Numbered from the stretch's first letter, positions 1-8,648 are shown. The stretch: DNA of 64,000 bases from Bacillota bacterium (GCA_012798695.1 JAAZMR010000125.1:1-64000); one strand, 5' to 3'. The notes: a model not told the origin generated them from the sequence alone. A program made the numbers and translations.

Positions 1-438
1 CGCTTTCGGGAGGAGGTCATTGCTCTTGGTATATCCCAGATCAGTGCTGGATCGTGCACTGGAGTAGGTGAATACAGCAAGCCTGAACATGATACTCCCC
101 AGTTCGAAGTTAGTGACCACCGCAATCTCGATGAAATGATTAGGGAGCTTTTGCCCTCAGGCTACCTCCCCAGCTTCTGTACTGCTTGTTACAGGATGGG
201 AAGAACCGGAGAGACCTTCATGTCCTGGGCTAAAAGCAGTCATATCCATGAGTTTTGCCAGCCTAACGCCATCTTGACCTTTCAGGAATACCTTTGTGAC
301 TATGCTTCACCGGCAACTATCCAGGCAGCTGTACCGGCTATCGAAGCGGCATTGGCCGAGGTTGAGCCAAAGCTCCAGGAGGGATGCAGAATAAGATTAG
401 CCCGAATCAAGCAGGGCGAACGAGACCTCTATTTCTAA
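1..438 (+). CDS. hydG: [FeFe]-hydrogenase H-cluster radical SAM maturase HydG (C-terminal part)
   Basis: The gene runs in from the left edge, so only about 145 C-terminal residues are visible. HydG cleaves tyrosine to make the CO and cyanide ligands, delivered as an Fe(CO)(CN) unit, of the [FeFe]-hydrogenase H-cluster. The visible part carries the HydG-specific C-terminal cluster motif CX2CX22C: FCTACYRMGRTG, then a cysteine exactly 22 residues after the second. This site holds the auxiliary [4Fe-4S] cluster bearing the dangler iron. The radical SAM CX3CX2C motif lies outside the window. hydF follows 21 bp downstream in the same direction, so the two are probably cotranscribed. The identification is firm because this C-terminal module separates HydG from its paralogue ThiH. 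Confidence 0.95.
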   Translation, partial: RFREEVIALGISQISAGSCTGVGEYSKPEHDTPQFEVSDHRNLDEMIRELLPSGYLPSFCTACYRMGRTGETFMSWAKSSHIHEFCQPNAILTFQEYLCDYASPATIQAAVPAIEAALAEVEPKLQEGCRIRLARIKQGERDLYF

Positions 439-459
439 CCCCAGGAAGGGATGATGTAG

Positions 460-1677
460 ATGAGCCTTAACCAGACCCCCAGAGCCAGTCGCTACCATAT
501 TGCCTTCTTAGGACGGATGAATTCAGGTAAGTCCAGTTTGATCAATGCTTTAGCAGATCAAGATGTGGCAGTGGTCTCACCTGTTGCCGGGACCACCACA
601 GACATTGTGCACAAGGCCATGGAGATCCATGGAGCTGGCCCGGTAGTTTTGATTGACACTCCCGGTATAGATGATGTAAGCCTCCTTGCCACTGCCAGGA
701 TTGCCCGTACTAGACAGGCCATCGAAAAGGCAGATTGTGCCATTGTCGTGGTCGATGCCACAACGGGTGAAGGTGAGCCTGAGCGGGAGCTTTATGCTTA
801 TCTAGAGGAGAAGCAGGTTCCGCTTATTGTGGCTGTAAACAAGACGGATCTAGTCGACGACAAGCTAAGTCTAAGTCCCCGCTCCAGGCACTCAGTGACA
901 AATGCTCCATATATCGAGGTCAGTGCCAAAACACATAGGGGCAAAGAGGAGCTGCTAAGAGCTATTAGTACGCTAGCTGCCAAGGCCGAGGAAAGGCAAG
1001 GGCCGCCGCTGGTCGGCGACCTTTTTGACCCGGGCGATAGAGTTATCCTCGTCATTCCGTTAGATGCCCAGGCACCTAAGGGGAGATTGATTTTGCCACA
1101 AGTACAGACGATTAGGGATATTCTCGATCATGGCGGGATCGCTATTGCCGTTGGGATGGAGCAGCTAAAGCAGCTGTTTTCTGGTAAGAATTCCGCCCCC
1201 AGGCTGGTTATAACCGACTCTCAGGCCTTCAAAGAAGTGGATCAGATTGTCCCTCCCGCTACTCCCCTTACTTCTTTTTCGATTCTCTTTGCTCGCCACA
1301 AGGGCGATTTTGACCTTCTAGTCAAGGGGGCCCAGGCACTGGATCTGCTAAGACCTGGTGATAGCGCGCTGATTGCTGAGGCTTGTACCCATCACCCCAT
1401 CGAAGATGATATAGGTACTGTGAAGATCCCCAGGCTGCTCAATGCCAAGGTGGGAGGAGAGCTAAACTACAAGTGGCAAAAAGGTGGAGATTACCCGGAG
1501 GATTTGGCCTTTTTCCAGGCCGTGATCCATTGTGGTGGGTGCATGCTTAATCGCAAGGCCATGTGCTCACGGCTTGAGGCGGCAGCTGCGGCTGGTGTAT
1601 CTATTACTAACTACGGCATGACCATTGCTGCCTGTCATGGGATTTTGCCAAGGGCCTTAGAGGTTTTTCAGTGGTAA
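460..1677 (+). CDS. hydF: [FeFe]-hydrogenase H-cluster maturation GTPase HydF
   Basis: HydF is the scaffold GTPase that receives the HydE and HydG products and loads the diiron subcluster into apo-hydrogenase. The 405-residue length is normal for the family. The N-terminal G domain shows a P-loop GRMNSGKSS near residue 18, DTPGIDD for G3 and NKTD for G4. The C-terminal cluster domain shows C309-x-H311 and, 45 residues further on, HCGGC at 357-361, the CxH/HCxxC pattern that binds [4Fe-4S]. The ATG at 460 lies about 10 bases after AGGAAGGG. It sits directly behind hydG. hydE and the hydrogenase itself are not in the window, so the rest of the pathway must be elsewhere, possibly just upstream. 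Confidence 0.96.
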   Translation: MSLNQTPRASRYHIAFLGRMNSGKSSLINALADQDVAVVSPVAGTTTDIVHKAMEIHGAGPVVLIDTPGIDDVSLLATARIARTRQAIEKADCAIVVVDATTGEGEPERELYAYLEEKQVPLIVAVNKTDLVDDKLSLSPRSRHSVTNAPYIEVSAKTHRGKEELLRAISTLAAKAEERQGPPLVGDLFDPGDRVILVIPLDAQAPKGRLILPQVQTIRDILDHGGIAIAVGMEQLKQLFSGKNSAPRLVITDSQAFKEVDQIVPPATPLTSFSILFARHKGDFDLLVKGAQALDLLRPGDSALIAEACTHHPIEDDIGTVKIPRLLNAKVGGELNYKWQKGGDYPEDLAFFQAVIHCGGCMLNRKAMCSRLEAAAAAGVSITNYGMTIAACHGILPRALEVFQW

Positions 1678-1687
1678 GTATTCAACC

Positions 1688-1753
1688 AAGGAGATACCAT
1701 CCGTCTCTTCGTACCCTCAAACCTGGAGAGTCTCCCACTTACTGTATCTCCTT
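1688..1753. repeat. Inverted repeat downstream of hydF
   Basis: Perfect 10-bp arms (AAGGAGATAC at 1688-1697 and its complement at 1744-1753) enclose a 46-base loop that itself contains GGAGAGTCTCC. It lies between the end of hydF and the convergent nucleotidyltransferase gene. There is no T-run on either strand, so it is not a classical intrinsic terminator. It may form a 3' end structure of the hyd transcript. Confidence 0.4.
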
Positions 1754-1852
1754 AGGTGTGAACAAGAAAAACCCCTTTGGGTTGGATGAACATGGCCAAG
1801 GGAAAGGAGGGTGCTATCCTAGGCTAGTTGCGTAGCAGAGTGAGATAGCTTA

Positions 1853-2188
1853 CTAGTTCCAGGCTTTGTCGAAGACAGTCTCACCGGTTCGAATGATCTC
1901 ATAGACGAACTTGGTTGGCTCGAGGTTGTACAAGTCCTCGGCAGCATAGGGTATCGCCTCTATCGATTCGTCGACTTCCCAAGCAATTCTGGACAACAGC
2001 TGTGATTCCTTGAGGATGTGTTTGCCGAAATCGGGAGAGAACACTGCTAGATCAATGTCACTTAAGTCTGTGGGGTTTCCCTTCGCCCATGATCCGTATA
2101 GTATGACTTTATCCACCCTCACATGTTCTTGCACTTTTCCGATGAACTCCAGGATCTTGCTATGGACTACAGCCTTGTCTTGAGCCAT
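1853..2188 (-). CDS. Minimal nucleotidyltransferase (MNT antitoxin-like)
   Basis: A 111-residue protein with the polymerase-beta-type motif GSX10DXD, read here as GSWAKGNPTDLSDID (about residues 31-45), plus a downstream acidic segment. MNT proteins of this size pair with HEPN proteins as toxin-antitoxin modules; in characterised HepT/MntA pairs the MNT partner inactivates the HEPN RNase by AMPylation. Here it overlaps by 22 bp the end of an upstream HEPN-type frame, the usual gene order. The MNT looks intact while its partner is N-terminally truncated, so this may be an orphan antitoxin. Substrate and activity are inferred from the family only. Confidence 0.8.
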   Translation of the reverse strand: MAQDKAVVHSKILEFIGKVQEHVRVDKVILYGSWAKGNPTDLSDIDLAVFSPDFGKHILKESQLLSRIAWEVDESIEAIPYAAEDLYNLEPTKFVYEIIRTGETVFDKAWN

Positions 2189-2403
2189 TCAAATAACCTC
2201 CTGGTCTCCCCGAGCAGGCTGGATGCGTATTCCTCATTCAACTCTTCCATAAGACCAAGTCTTTCGTCAGGATACCGCGTTGCGACATTAAGAGGGTTAA
2301 GCTCATGTACGATGTCAAGAAGATCGGCAGGAATCTCACCCTGCAAATCCACCAGAGTTAGTAGACGAGCCAGATTGTGGGTCTTTGGAGGTATCGCTTC
2401 CAC
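2167..2403 (-). pseudogene. HEPN-domain protein, N-terminally truncated remnant
   Basis: The 78 residues match the C-terminal half of HEPN domain proteins of the type paired with MNT genes: PPKTHNLARLL, then DLLDIVHELN, then ATRYPDE. The family is normally about 130 residues, with two more helices before the KTHNL segment. Here a TAG codon at 2404-2406 directly precedes the first possible start (GTG at 2403), and none of the three upstream minus frames supplies the missing helices. I therefore read this as a decayed toxin or partner gene. The stop overlaps the start of the MNT gene, as in intact modules. Confidence 0.65.
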
Positions 2404-2557
2404 CTATGAGTTCGTTCAAAAGAGCGTGCACATGACTCACGTCGTTCCTAAAAATCACAAACGACGACCCACCCTCTGGCTTGTGACACTTCTTACATCA
2501 GAGTATACATCCCTATGGTAGAAAAACGTCGATACTACATCTATTAGTGCCTCACCA

Positions 2558-3811
2558 TCACGCAGCTGCAGTTATCTTTCCCTCTTTGCTGCTTGCCAGG
2601 GATACCAACACCACTCCTAGCAAGAAAAGACCAATACTAATCAGAAAGGGCAGTCTTTGATCTACCTCAGCTGCCAATCCTGCCAGCCAGCCAAAGGGTG
2701 AGGTGAGGCTGAGCATAATGACATCGAGGATCGATACGATCCGTGCCCTCTCCTCGGGATCAACGGATATCACCACAAGCGCATCCATAAACGGGCGGAC
2801 CAAAGCTAGACTGCAGGCCTCTAGAGCTATACTGATTACGAGAAACGCGTATCCCAAAACTGGGGAGAAGACTAATATCAACTGACTGAGAACGGCCAAC
2901 AAGAACCCTGTCAACATGGGCCTTTTGAAGTTCGCTTGAGCGATTCTGGGCATGATCAAGAAGTAGAAAAGCAACATGATAATGGCCTTGATGAAGGGGA
3001 AGATAGCAATATACTGTTCAGGGATCTGGAGCCTTCCAGTAACGAGGATTGCCCAAAAATTGGTGTTGATCATGAAACAGATATTCATTGCTACCCTAAT
3101 CCCCAAGGCTATTAAAGTCTGTGGTGTTCTCAAAATCTGCCTAAACACATCACCATATTGCCCTACCAACACCATGATACCCAGTGAGGCAGTTTCTCTC
3201 TTGCGAATCTCACCTTGGCGGGTTTCTGTCGCCAAGGCATAAAGGATAATAGCCTTGATGGTCATCATCACAAAGGAGAAAAGATAAAGACCCCGCACTG
3301 TGGGGATAAAGCCATACCTAGCAATGAATACTCCAGCTGCAGGTGCCACAAAAGCTGACAAAAGCCCCGCTATGTATATCCAAGAAAAGATATCGACTAG
3401 CTGAGCCGACTCACTATCTTCGACAAGTAAACAGTTCCATGCATTCCCCGCTATCCGCCATAGGCTATTGATTATTGCTGCGACAAGAAAATGGGTGAAG
3501 TTTCGCGAAAAAGCCCAGATGAGGCAGGGGATACTCCAAGAAATCAGATCACCAACAAGGGTCGTCAGTCTGCGTCCCAGCTTATCTGTAATGGCACCAC
3601 TGAGCAATGCCGAAAAGACCTGAAGCAACATGCTAATACTTGCGATCAGCCCAATCTGGCCTTCGGTGATCCCTAAGGCCACCATATACAGCGAAGCATA
3701 GGGAAGATAAAGCTGTTGAGGTATGCCAAAAAGGGGTTCTGTCCAAACACAGGCTCGAGAGTTCCCCTTAAGGCCCAGTAATGTCTTAACAAGCGGATGG
3801 GATTTCAACAT
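2558..3811 (-). CDS. MFS transporter, 12 transmembrane segments
   Basis: A 417-residue hydrophobic protein with about twelve membrane segments and the MFS signature between TM2 and TM3 (GAITDKLGRR, near residue 65). The substrate cannot be read from the sequence. I place the start at the ATG at 3811 (MLKSHPLVK) because GGAGGGG lies 8 bases before it; an upstream GTG at 3832 in the same frame lacks such a site. A close paralogue, identical at roughly four of five positions over the N-terminal half by eye, lies at 16199-17453 but is frameshifted. This gene is monocistronic and converges on nothing recognisable. Confidence 0.85.
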   Translation of the reverse strand: MLKSHPLVKTLLGLKGNSRACVWTEPLFGIPQQLYLPYASLYMVALGITEGQIGLIASISMLLQVFSALLSGAITDKLGRRLTTLVGDLISWSIPCLIWAFSRNFTHFLVAAIINSLWRIAGNAWNCLLVEDSESAQLVDIFSWIYIAGLLSAFVAPAAGVFIARYGFIPTVRGLYLFSFVMMTIKAIILYALATETRQGEIRKRETASLGIMVLVGQYGDVFRQILRTPQTLIALGIRVAMNICFMINTNFWAILVTGRLQIPEQYIAIFPFIKAIIMLLFYFLIMPRIAQANFKRPMLTGFLLAVLSQLILVFSPVLGYAFLVISIALEACSLALVRPFMDALVVISVDPEERARIVSILDVIMLSLTSPFGWLAGLAAEVDQRLPFLISIGLFLLGVVLVSLASSKEGKITAAA

Positions 3812-4081
3812 GGGCTTTGCCCCTCCTGCCACTAGGTCGTTATCATTGTCGTCTTATTACCTACATATTAGTGGCCTTATTCTTATTCTTTCGTCCACCC
3901 ATCCATAATTCCCTACAATCATGTTTCGCATTATCAAGGGGTTGTGTTATAAGACAGGTACCCAGTGGTACCTAGTACCGTGAGCCTCTGGAAGGAAATG
4001 CCATTATCTCTCCAGAAACTAATTTACCGAAGTGGCTCGAATTATCTTGAAGATGCCATGGGAGAAAGGAAGGGATCAGAT

Positions 4082-4258
4082 ATGGGGTCCAATGGTTTTA
4101 CGGTTGCGCTGTATTGTCCGGTGGGTGGGCTCACCTCGGATCGAAGCATGGAACAGATCGTAGAGGAATTTGAAGCTCTCAAACGATACGTCAACTTCAC
4201 AAAGGTCTATCTTGAGACCTACGAGGTGGGCTCGTTGATTCATGACCTCATGCAAAGC
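4082..4258 (+). pseudogene. 5' fragment of an unidentified gene
   Basis: An ATG at 4082 sits 7 bases after AAAGGAAGGG and opens about 55 residues that read like genuine protein, including EEFEALKRYV followed by TKVYLETYEVG. At about 4250-4258 the frame runs into sequence that is plainly the antisense of the neighbouring AraC gene and continues as low-quality translation to 4504. I cannot name the family. The ribosome site and coherent N-terminus indicate a real gene whose 3' part was deleted. Confidence 0.5.
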
Positions 4259-4982
4259 CATAGCCTTTTGCCTCTACCCACTCAACTAGCCTCCGCCATC
4301 CCCCGGGGATTCTCTCGAAAGGATCAGCAAAGGGATCAGTTATTCGCAGTACCGCGTATTTGCATCCTTCTACTTTCTTCAGCACAACACCATCGGAGAC
4401 CGGCGTATCCTGGGGCACCTCAACCCAGTACTCATAACCCCGTAAACCTTCGCCATGCTCCTTTTCCGATACAGGAACATCAAATCCAAACCTTCTTGCT
4501 GTAGCACTAATACCGTTTTCGTCGGCCCATCTCGTCATGAACTCAATCACATCATCTTCCGGCGTGTGGCCCACCCGAGCCGAACTAGCCACATACATGG
4601 CCTCTAGCTCCTCAAATCTGACCTCGCTATACACTCCATCAACCACTACATCACCCCTTCTGAAGTAGGATCTGATAAGCATGAGTTTTTCCGGTAGCCT
4701 ATATGCCGTATCCCGGAATCGACTGGGAGGTTTGCCATATTCCATGGCTATGTCCAGGATGCGTTTTCCACGGCAGATATCCCGCATAGCGTAGGCAAGG
4801 CGCCGTTTTCTCACATACTCCATCAAGGGCATTCCCACATATACCCCAAATAACCGATGGAAGTGGTACTTAGAGAAACCTGCTATATTGGCACACTTGT
4901 CAATGGAAATCGGCTGCGATATGTTCTCTTCGATAAAGTCAATGACCGCTTGTATGCACTCGATATACGCCACCCAGTCCAC
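4248..4982 (-). pseudogene. AraC-type regulator with GyrI-like effector domain, truncated
   Basis: The N-terminal segment (residues about 8-75: IDFIEENIS, then FSKYHFHRLFG, then RKRRLAYAM) is the first half of an AraC/XylS DNA-binding domain. It is followed by a GyrI-like ligand-binding domain (about 115-240, with EVRFEELEAMYVASSARVGHTPE). Two oddities suggest decay. The second helix-turn-helix is garbled after EYG, and the expected QTSQS-type helix appears in another frame of the same DNA. The protein also ends at residue 244 in KGYGFA, about 40 residues short of the family, exactly where a convergent gene fragment begins. GTG at 4982 is the first available start. Confidence 0.7.
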
Positions 4983-5165
4983 TCCCTGCTACAGCTTAAG
5001 TTCATTATAATAGAAAATATCAACGAGACCAGACATTTTTTGCTAACCTCCGTATGCATACTCAAATCTTTGGAGCCAAAGTTTCTGCAGGATGGTCTAG
5101 AGTCTTGTAGAATAATGTGGAAGAATTGAGAAGAAAAGGTTCTTGTCTCGGTCGAGTCCAGGCAG

Positions 5166-5185
5166 ATAAGCCTGCCTTCCTGGAT
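5166..5185. repeat. Small hairpin upstream of the PHP gene
   Basis: AGGCAG and CTGCCT flank a six-base loop, with outer pairing of CCAGG and CCTGG. A T7 run follows about 15 bases later, too far for a standard terminator. It lies in the 5' region of the gene starting at 5220 and could be a weak attenuator. Confidence 0.3.
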
Positions 5186-5219
5186 TCGCCTATTCTTTTT
5201 TTATGGAGGTCAAACTCAA

Positions 5220-6277
5220 ATGTCTAGCCGAAGGATAACCCGCACCAAACGCGTATTTACTGTGCTAATCGTCCTGACCCTGATCGTCACTGCCCAGCTC
5301 GTCTTGAGGCAAAGGGCAGAGGCGGATCTTGATTTATGCCCGCCACTCATTCCAAGTGTCCTACCTGCCGTTTCCGCCGAGCAGTCGGTAATCATCCATG
5401 ACCCCTATGCATATCCTGGAGATTACCACAAAGCCCAGCTGCATATGCATACAGACAGCTCCATGGATGGCGAATGGCCTGTTGAGACGGCGGTCAAAAC
5501 ATACTATGAAGCAGGATATACATACCTGGCCATTGCCGATCATGATCAAGTAACCATCTATGAAGAGCTTGATGGTCCCGGTTTTGTTACCATCCCCGCA
5601 GAGGAGAACACAGTCCCCTGGCCTTTCTGGCCCCTGGGAACCCATATGCTCCGTCTCTTCGTGGACTCCATGATCGAACTGGGGATGCTCAAGCTAGAAT
5701 AGACAGCACCTTGGAAGCTGGAGGCATGGCAGGTATCTGCCATCCAAGCTGGATGGGTAACATGCACACCGGAGAATGGACGCTATCTCAGATGCTAGCC
5801 CTAGATGGATTCCAGCTGGTAGAAGTGTATAACCCCCACTCCAGCCCCAGAGAGGACACCTATCGGTGGCACCAACTCATTCGGCGCCTAGGACCCGACA
5901 ATCCGGTTTGGGCAATTGCCGTTGATGATGCCCACAGCGAAAAGCTATTTAATCGCGGGTGGGTAATGGTCAAGACCGCGGGTATCTCTGAGGATGCTCT
6001 AAAGACTGCCCTCAAGCGAGGCAGCTTCTACCCTTCCACGGGACCCGTGGTTGACTTTGGCGTCACCGGTGGAAACATCACCGTGAAGATGGCAAACAAC
6101 AGTCGAGCAAAGATTTCGTTTGTCGCTGGGAATGGTGAAATCGTATATGCAATAACAGCCAGTGAGGCCACTTACAGACCGAGAGGGAATGAAGGCTTTA
6201 TCAGAGTTGAAGTGGAAACCTCCAATCGCAAGAAAGCTTGGTCTCAACCTTTTTGGCTGGAGGTACGAGAGATATAG
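5220..6277 (+). pseudogene. CehA/McbA-family PHP metallohydrolase, frameshifted
   Basis: Two frames together form one exported PHP-fold phosphoesterase of about 353 residues. The first (5220-5702) has an N-terminal membrane or signal segment and the metal motifs HMHTDSS, ADHD and AEE. The second, readable from about 5684 and starting formally at TTG 5711, continues with DAQARIDSTLEAGG, CHPSW and DDAHS and ends at 6277. The break is in the G-run at 5681-5684: five Gs instead of four would read LGDAQARID without interruption. The start ATG 5220 follows GGAGGT by 10 bases. PHP proteins of this kind hydrolyse phosphoesters using a trinuclear metal site; the substrate is unknown. Real decay and a sequencing error cannot be separated here. 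Confidence 0.75.
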
Positions 6278-6390
6278 GGTCCTTTCTCACGAGCAAAATG
6301 AGGTGGAAAAACTCACCAATATCCGATCTCGTTATCTACTATATGAAAGTGCAACTGGTCTCCATACAGATGGAATGGAGCTCAGGCATC

Positions 6391-6879
6391 TCACAGCAGG
6401 ACTTCTAGTTCCACCTCATCCCTCAGTGGTATCCCATCGATTCCGACTAGAGGGATCTCTGGTTTTAGCTTTCTCGCCTCTTCTAAGGCGTTTTTGTATA
6501 ACGCGGCCAACGAAAAACCTCTTAACTGATAAAATCTAATGGCGGCCAGATTATCATTTGTTGTGACTAACCAGATCCGCTTACACCCCTTATCCGCTGC
6601 CGCCCTTTTGACATGTTCAATCAAGGTCGACCCTATGCCGACCTTATGAATGAAACTCGCCAAGAGCAACAGTTCACACTCATTATTGGCGAGTTCATAC
6701 AGAGCTACGCCTACAGGTCTGCGATTTTGCTCAGCAATGAATCCCAAAAGCTCAGTTACATCATGGAGCTCATTCTTCGTTACAATCTGTCCTGAGCCCC
6801 AGTTCTCTCTCATATAGGGAATAAGCCACTGCAAATCCTCTGTGGTTTTTTCTCTGACTTGAAATCTCAAACAGATCAA
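6391..6879 (-). CDS. GNAT-family N-acetyltransferase
   Basis: A 162-residue acetyltransferase with the GNAT core. Motif A is degenerate but placed correctly (VGIGSTLIEHVKRAA, about residues 81-95) and is followed by the strongly typical RIWLVTTNDNLAAIRFYQLRGF (two blocks, about 100-121), which forms the acetyl-CoA and acceptor side. A TTG start at 6879 is preceded by AGGGAAGTGAG. It stands alone, convergent with the PHP gene. The acceptor could be a small molecule or protein and cannot be inferred. Confidence 0.85.
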   Translation of the reverse strand: MICLRFQVREKTTEDLQWLIPYMRENWGSGQIVTKNELHDVTELLGFIAEQNRRPVGVALYELANNECELLLLASFIHKVGIGSTLIEHVKRAAADKGCKRIWLVTTNDNLAAIRFYQLRGFSLAALYKNALEEARKLKPEIPLVGIDGIPLRDEVELEVLL

Positions 6880-7035
6880 CTCACTTCCCTAACATCACCC
6901 CAACAGGAAAACCAGTAAAGCTAATCAGCATGACGCCAGCCATAGATCATGTAATAGTCCAGTACGCAGATCACTTGAGCAGTCTTTCAGCATATGGGAG
7001 GGATCTCCTTTGACTGTTTGATTGGTTAACCGCTT

Positions 7036-7332
7036 CGTTTGATTCGCTCATCGATATAGCTGTCCATATCGTCGACTTTGAGTACTATCTGAATCTGAGG
7101 ATTGAGCTAGAAGATGAGATCAGCAGACAAGTAGACCTAAGTGTGCTTAACGAAGCCTCAACCTTACCAATAAAGGAAGTGCTTTTCGGAGGTACGAACA
7201 TCTGGGATGTAAGTGACGAGTTGAGCAGAGATTTCCGCCTACGTAACTGTATGGAAATACAAGGACATCAAACCCTATCTCAACTACCTGGTTAGGAGAG
7301 CTTGGCTCTATCTTGACGAGAAAGGTCAATAG
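7036..7332 (+). pseudogene. Decayed MNT nucleotidyltransferase remnant
   Basis: No intact ORF spans this stretch, but translation gives IDIAVHIVDF, then RIELEDEISRQVDLSVLNEA, then EVLFGGTNIWD. This is the usual C-terminal two-thirds of a MntA-type nucleotidyltransferase (VDLxxLNEA is characteristic). The N-terminal GSX10DXD region is missing. Near 7259 a one-base frame change is needed to continue into YKDIKPYLNY and LVRRAWLYLDEKGQ before the stop at 7330-7332. A HEPN-like remnant with a good ribosome site follows 11 bases later. Confidence 0.55.
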
Positions 7333-7343
7333 GAGGGTGCTAA

Positions 7344-7500
7344 TTGGTCGACCACGATGCTCTCGCATTATCAAAATCACATATTCATTGCAAAGACTTG
7401 AGCGATATTCGCATCTGGATTTAGCGAACTTCTTACGGACAAATGTAATAGTGTCGCCTGCTGATTATTTCCCTTGCCTGACCCTGCAGGATGAGAGCAG
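7344..7500 (+). pseudogene. Decayed HEPN (HepT/DUF86-type) remnant
   Basis: AGGAGGG at 7331-7337 precedes a TTG at 7344 that starts LVDHDALA. After a frame change the text continues RIIKITYSLQRLERYSHLDL and ANFL, which resembles the N-terminal helix of HepT/DUF86 HEPN proteins (leucine-rich helix followed by an LxxFL segment). The frame then degenerates, and no RX4-6H motif is found downstream. Position directly behind the MNT remnant supports reading the pair as a dead toxin-antitoxin module. Confidence 0.45.
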
Positions 7501-7586
7501 ATGGCGTTCTTTCAAAGATCCTGGTAATCCGGAGTGGTCAAATGCCCTCCAGTCCCCAGTATGGATCGCTAAGAGTGCTAGGGACC

Positions 7587-7620
7587 AAAAAACCCCCCGC
7601 TCTATCACTGCAGGGGGCTT
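7587..7620 (-). terminator. Intrinsic terminator of the ferritin-like operon
   Basis: Read on the minus strand, a GC-rich stem (a C5 arm in AAGCCCCC pairing with GGGGGG) closes an 11-base loop and runs directly into TTTTTT (the A-run at 7587-7592 on the plus strand). It lies 8 bases past the stop of the gene at 7628. Confidence 0.8.
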
Positions 7621-7627
7621 AGTCATC

Positions 7628-8077
7628 TTACTGTAATGGTGATCTTGGATCCATCGGCCGATCTCCGGCTCTATTCCCCTGTTCATGCATCAGATGCTCC
7701 ATACCCCTTGACAGGGTATCATCCTCCAGCACGCTGTAGAGATGGTATCCCAGATCTTCCCTATCCACCAACACCTCTTCCAGCACTTGGACAGTGCCAT
7801 AGTCTTGCAGCTGGTGAGCTCGGGCGATTTGCTTCCGTATCATCTGCTGCAGCTTGAGCTCCTGCTCCAGGTCGTTGCGGAGGAAATCCCGCATAGAGTA
7901 GCGACCTTCAACCTCGTGTTTGATATACGACAGCTCATGCTGAGTGACTGGATGGGCGGTGGGGACTACACCCAGCCGGGCCACCCGTTCACCGATCATA
8001 TCCATATAGTTTGGAGCTAGATGGCAGAAATATACTAGGAGGCGACCAAACCGATCATCTGGTTGGGGAAAAAGCAT
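7628..8077 (-). CDS. Ferritin-like (bacterioferritin-type) four-helix protein
   Basis: A 149-residue protein whose layout follows bacterioferritin from the second helix on: a helix ending in RVARLGVVPTA, then RDFLRNDLEQELKLQQMIRK, then an amphipathic helix and LEEVLVDREDLGYHLYS. The ExxH iron ligands normally present at the ends of helices 2 and 4 are not both there; the last motif reads REDLGYHL, where DEEEH would be expected. It may therefore not form a full ferroxidase site. It starts 11 bases after the acetyltransferase gene with GAGG before the ATG, so the two form an operon. Assignment is by pattern only and moderately sure. Confidence 0.5.
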   Translation of the reverse strand: MLFPQPDDRFGRLLVYFCHLAPNYMDMIGERVARLGVVPTAHPVTQHELSYIKHEVEGRYSMRDFLRNDLEQELKLQQMIRKQIARAHQLQDYGTVQVLEEVLVDREDLGYHLYSVLEDDTLSRGMEHLMHEQGNRAGDRPMDPRSPLQ

Positions 8078-8088
8078 CTAATCCTCGC

Positions 8089-8568
8089 TCAATTCTCTCT
8101 CACCCAGGTCTGCCAAAAGCCCGGGAACGAATCAGGGATGACTACAGCCCCTACCGCCTTGTTATAGAATTCATACAAGTTAGTCAGGCCAATGATTGCA
8201 TACTGATAGCCCTTCAGCTTCATGTCCAACAGAGCGGCTAAAAGAAGGGCTTTGCCTATCCCCTGGCCTCGATATGACTCGGCTACTCCGATGGGGCCGA
8301 ACATGCCCAAAGCTGTCGCATCATAACAAGAAAACCCGACGAGCTTGTTGGCTTTGATGGCTGCAAAGCAGGTTCTGGGAGAGTTAGATATCGCGATCTC
8401 GGCTTCACTGGCCCAACCCTCATTGAAATGCTCTCTGATCCATGCCAAGACTAGGTGTTTCTCCGGTCCAATCGGTTTTCTAATAGTAATCCCCTGCTCT
8501 GCTTGTGCAGCTAGCCAGCTCCAGTCATCAGGCAGATCGTAAAGCTTCACCAACATATCAGCAGCCAT
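8089..8568 (-). CDS. GNAT-family N-acetyltransferase
   Basis: A 159-residue GNAT protein. The acetyl-CoA loop is clear (IGVAESYRGQGIGKALL, motif A with RGQGIG, about residues 92-108), followed by AIIGLTNLYEFYNKAVGA as the motif B region. The ATG at 8568 is preceded by GAGGAGGAG. It is the first gene of a two-gene unit with the ferritin-like protein and ends 11 bp before it. Substrate unknown; the pairing with a ferritin-like protein gives no clear hint. Confidence 0.85.
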   Translation of the reverse strand: MAADMLVKLYDLPDDWSWLAAQAEQGITIRKPIGPEKHLVLAWIREHFNEGWASEAEIAISNSPRTCFAAIKANKLVGFSCYDATALGMFGPIGVAESYRGQGIGKALLLAALLDMKLKGYQYAIIGLTNLYEFYNKAVGAVVIPDSFPGFWQTWVREN

Positions 8569-8648
8569 AGACTCTCCTCCTCATATTTGACCCACTGGTG
8601 ATTAGATCACCCAGCTCTTTCTGCACACCCAAATAATCTCCTTGCTCC

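Noticed and set aside
4259..4504. Continuation of the plus frame from 4082
   Set aside because: It is the exact antisense of the AraC effector domain and reads as non-protein-like sequence.
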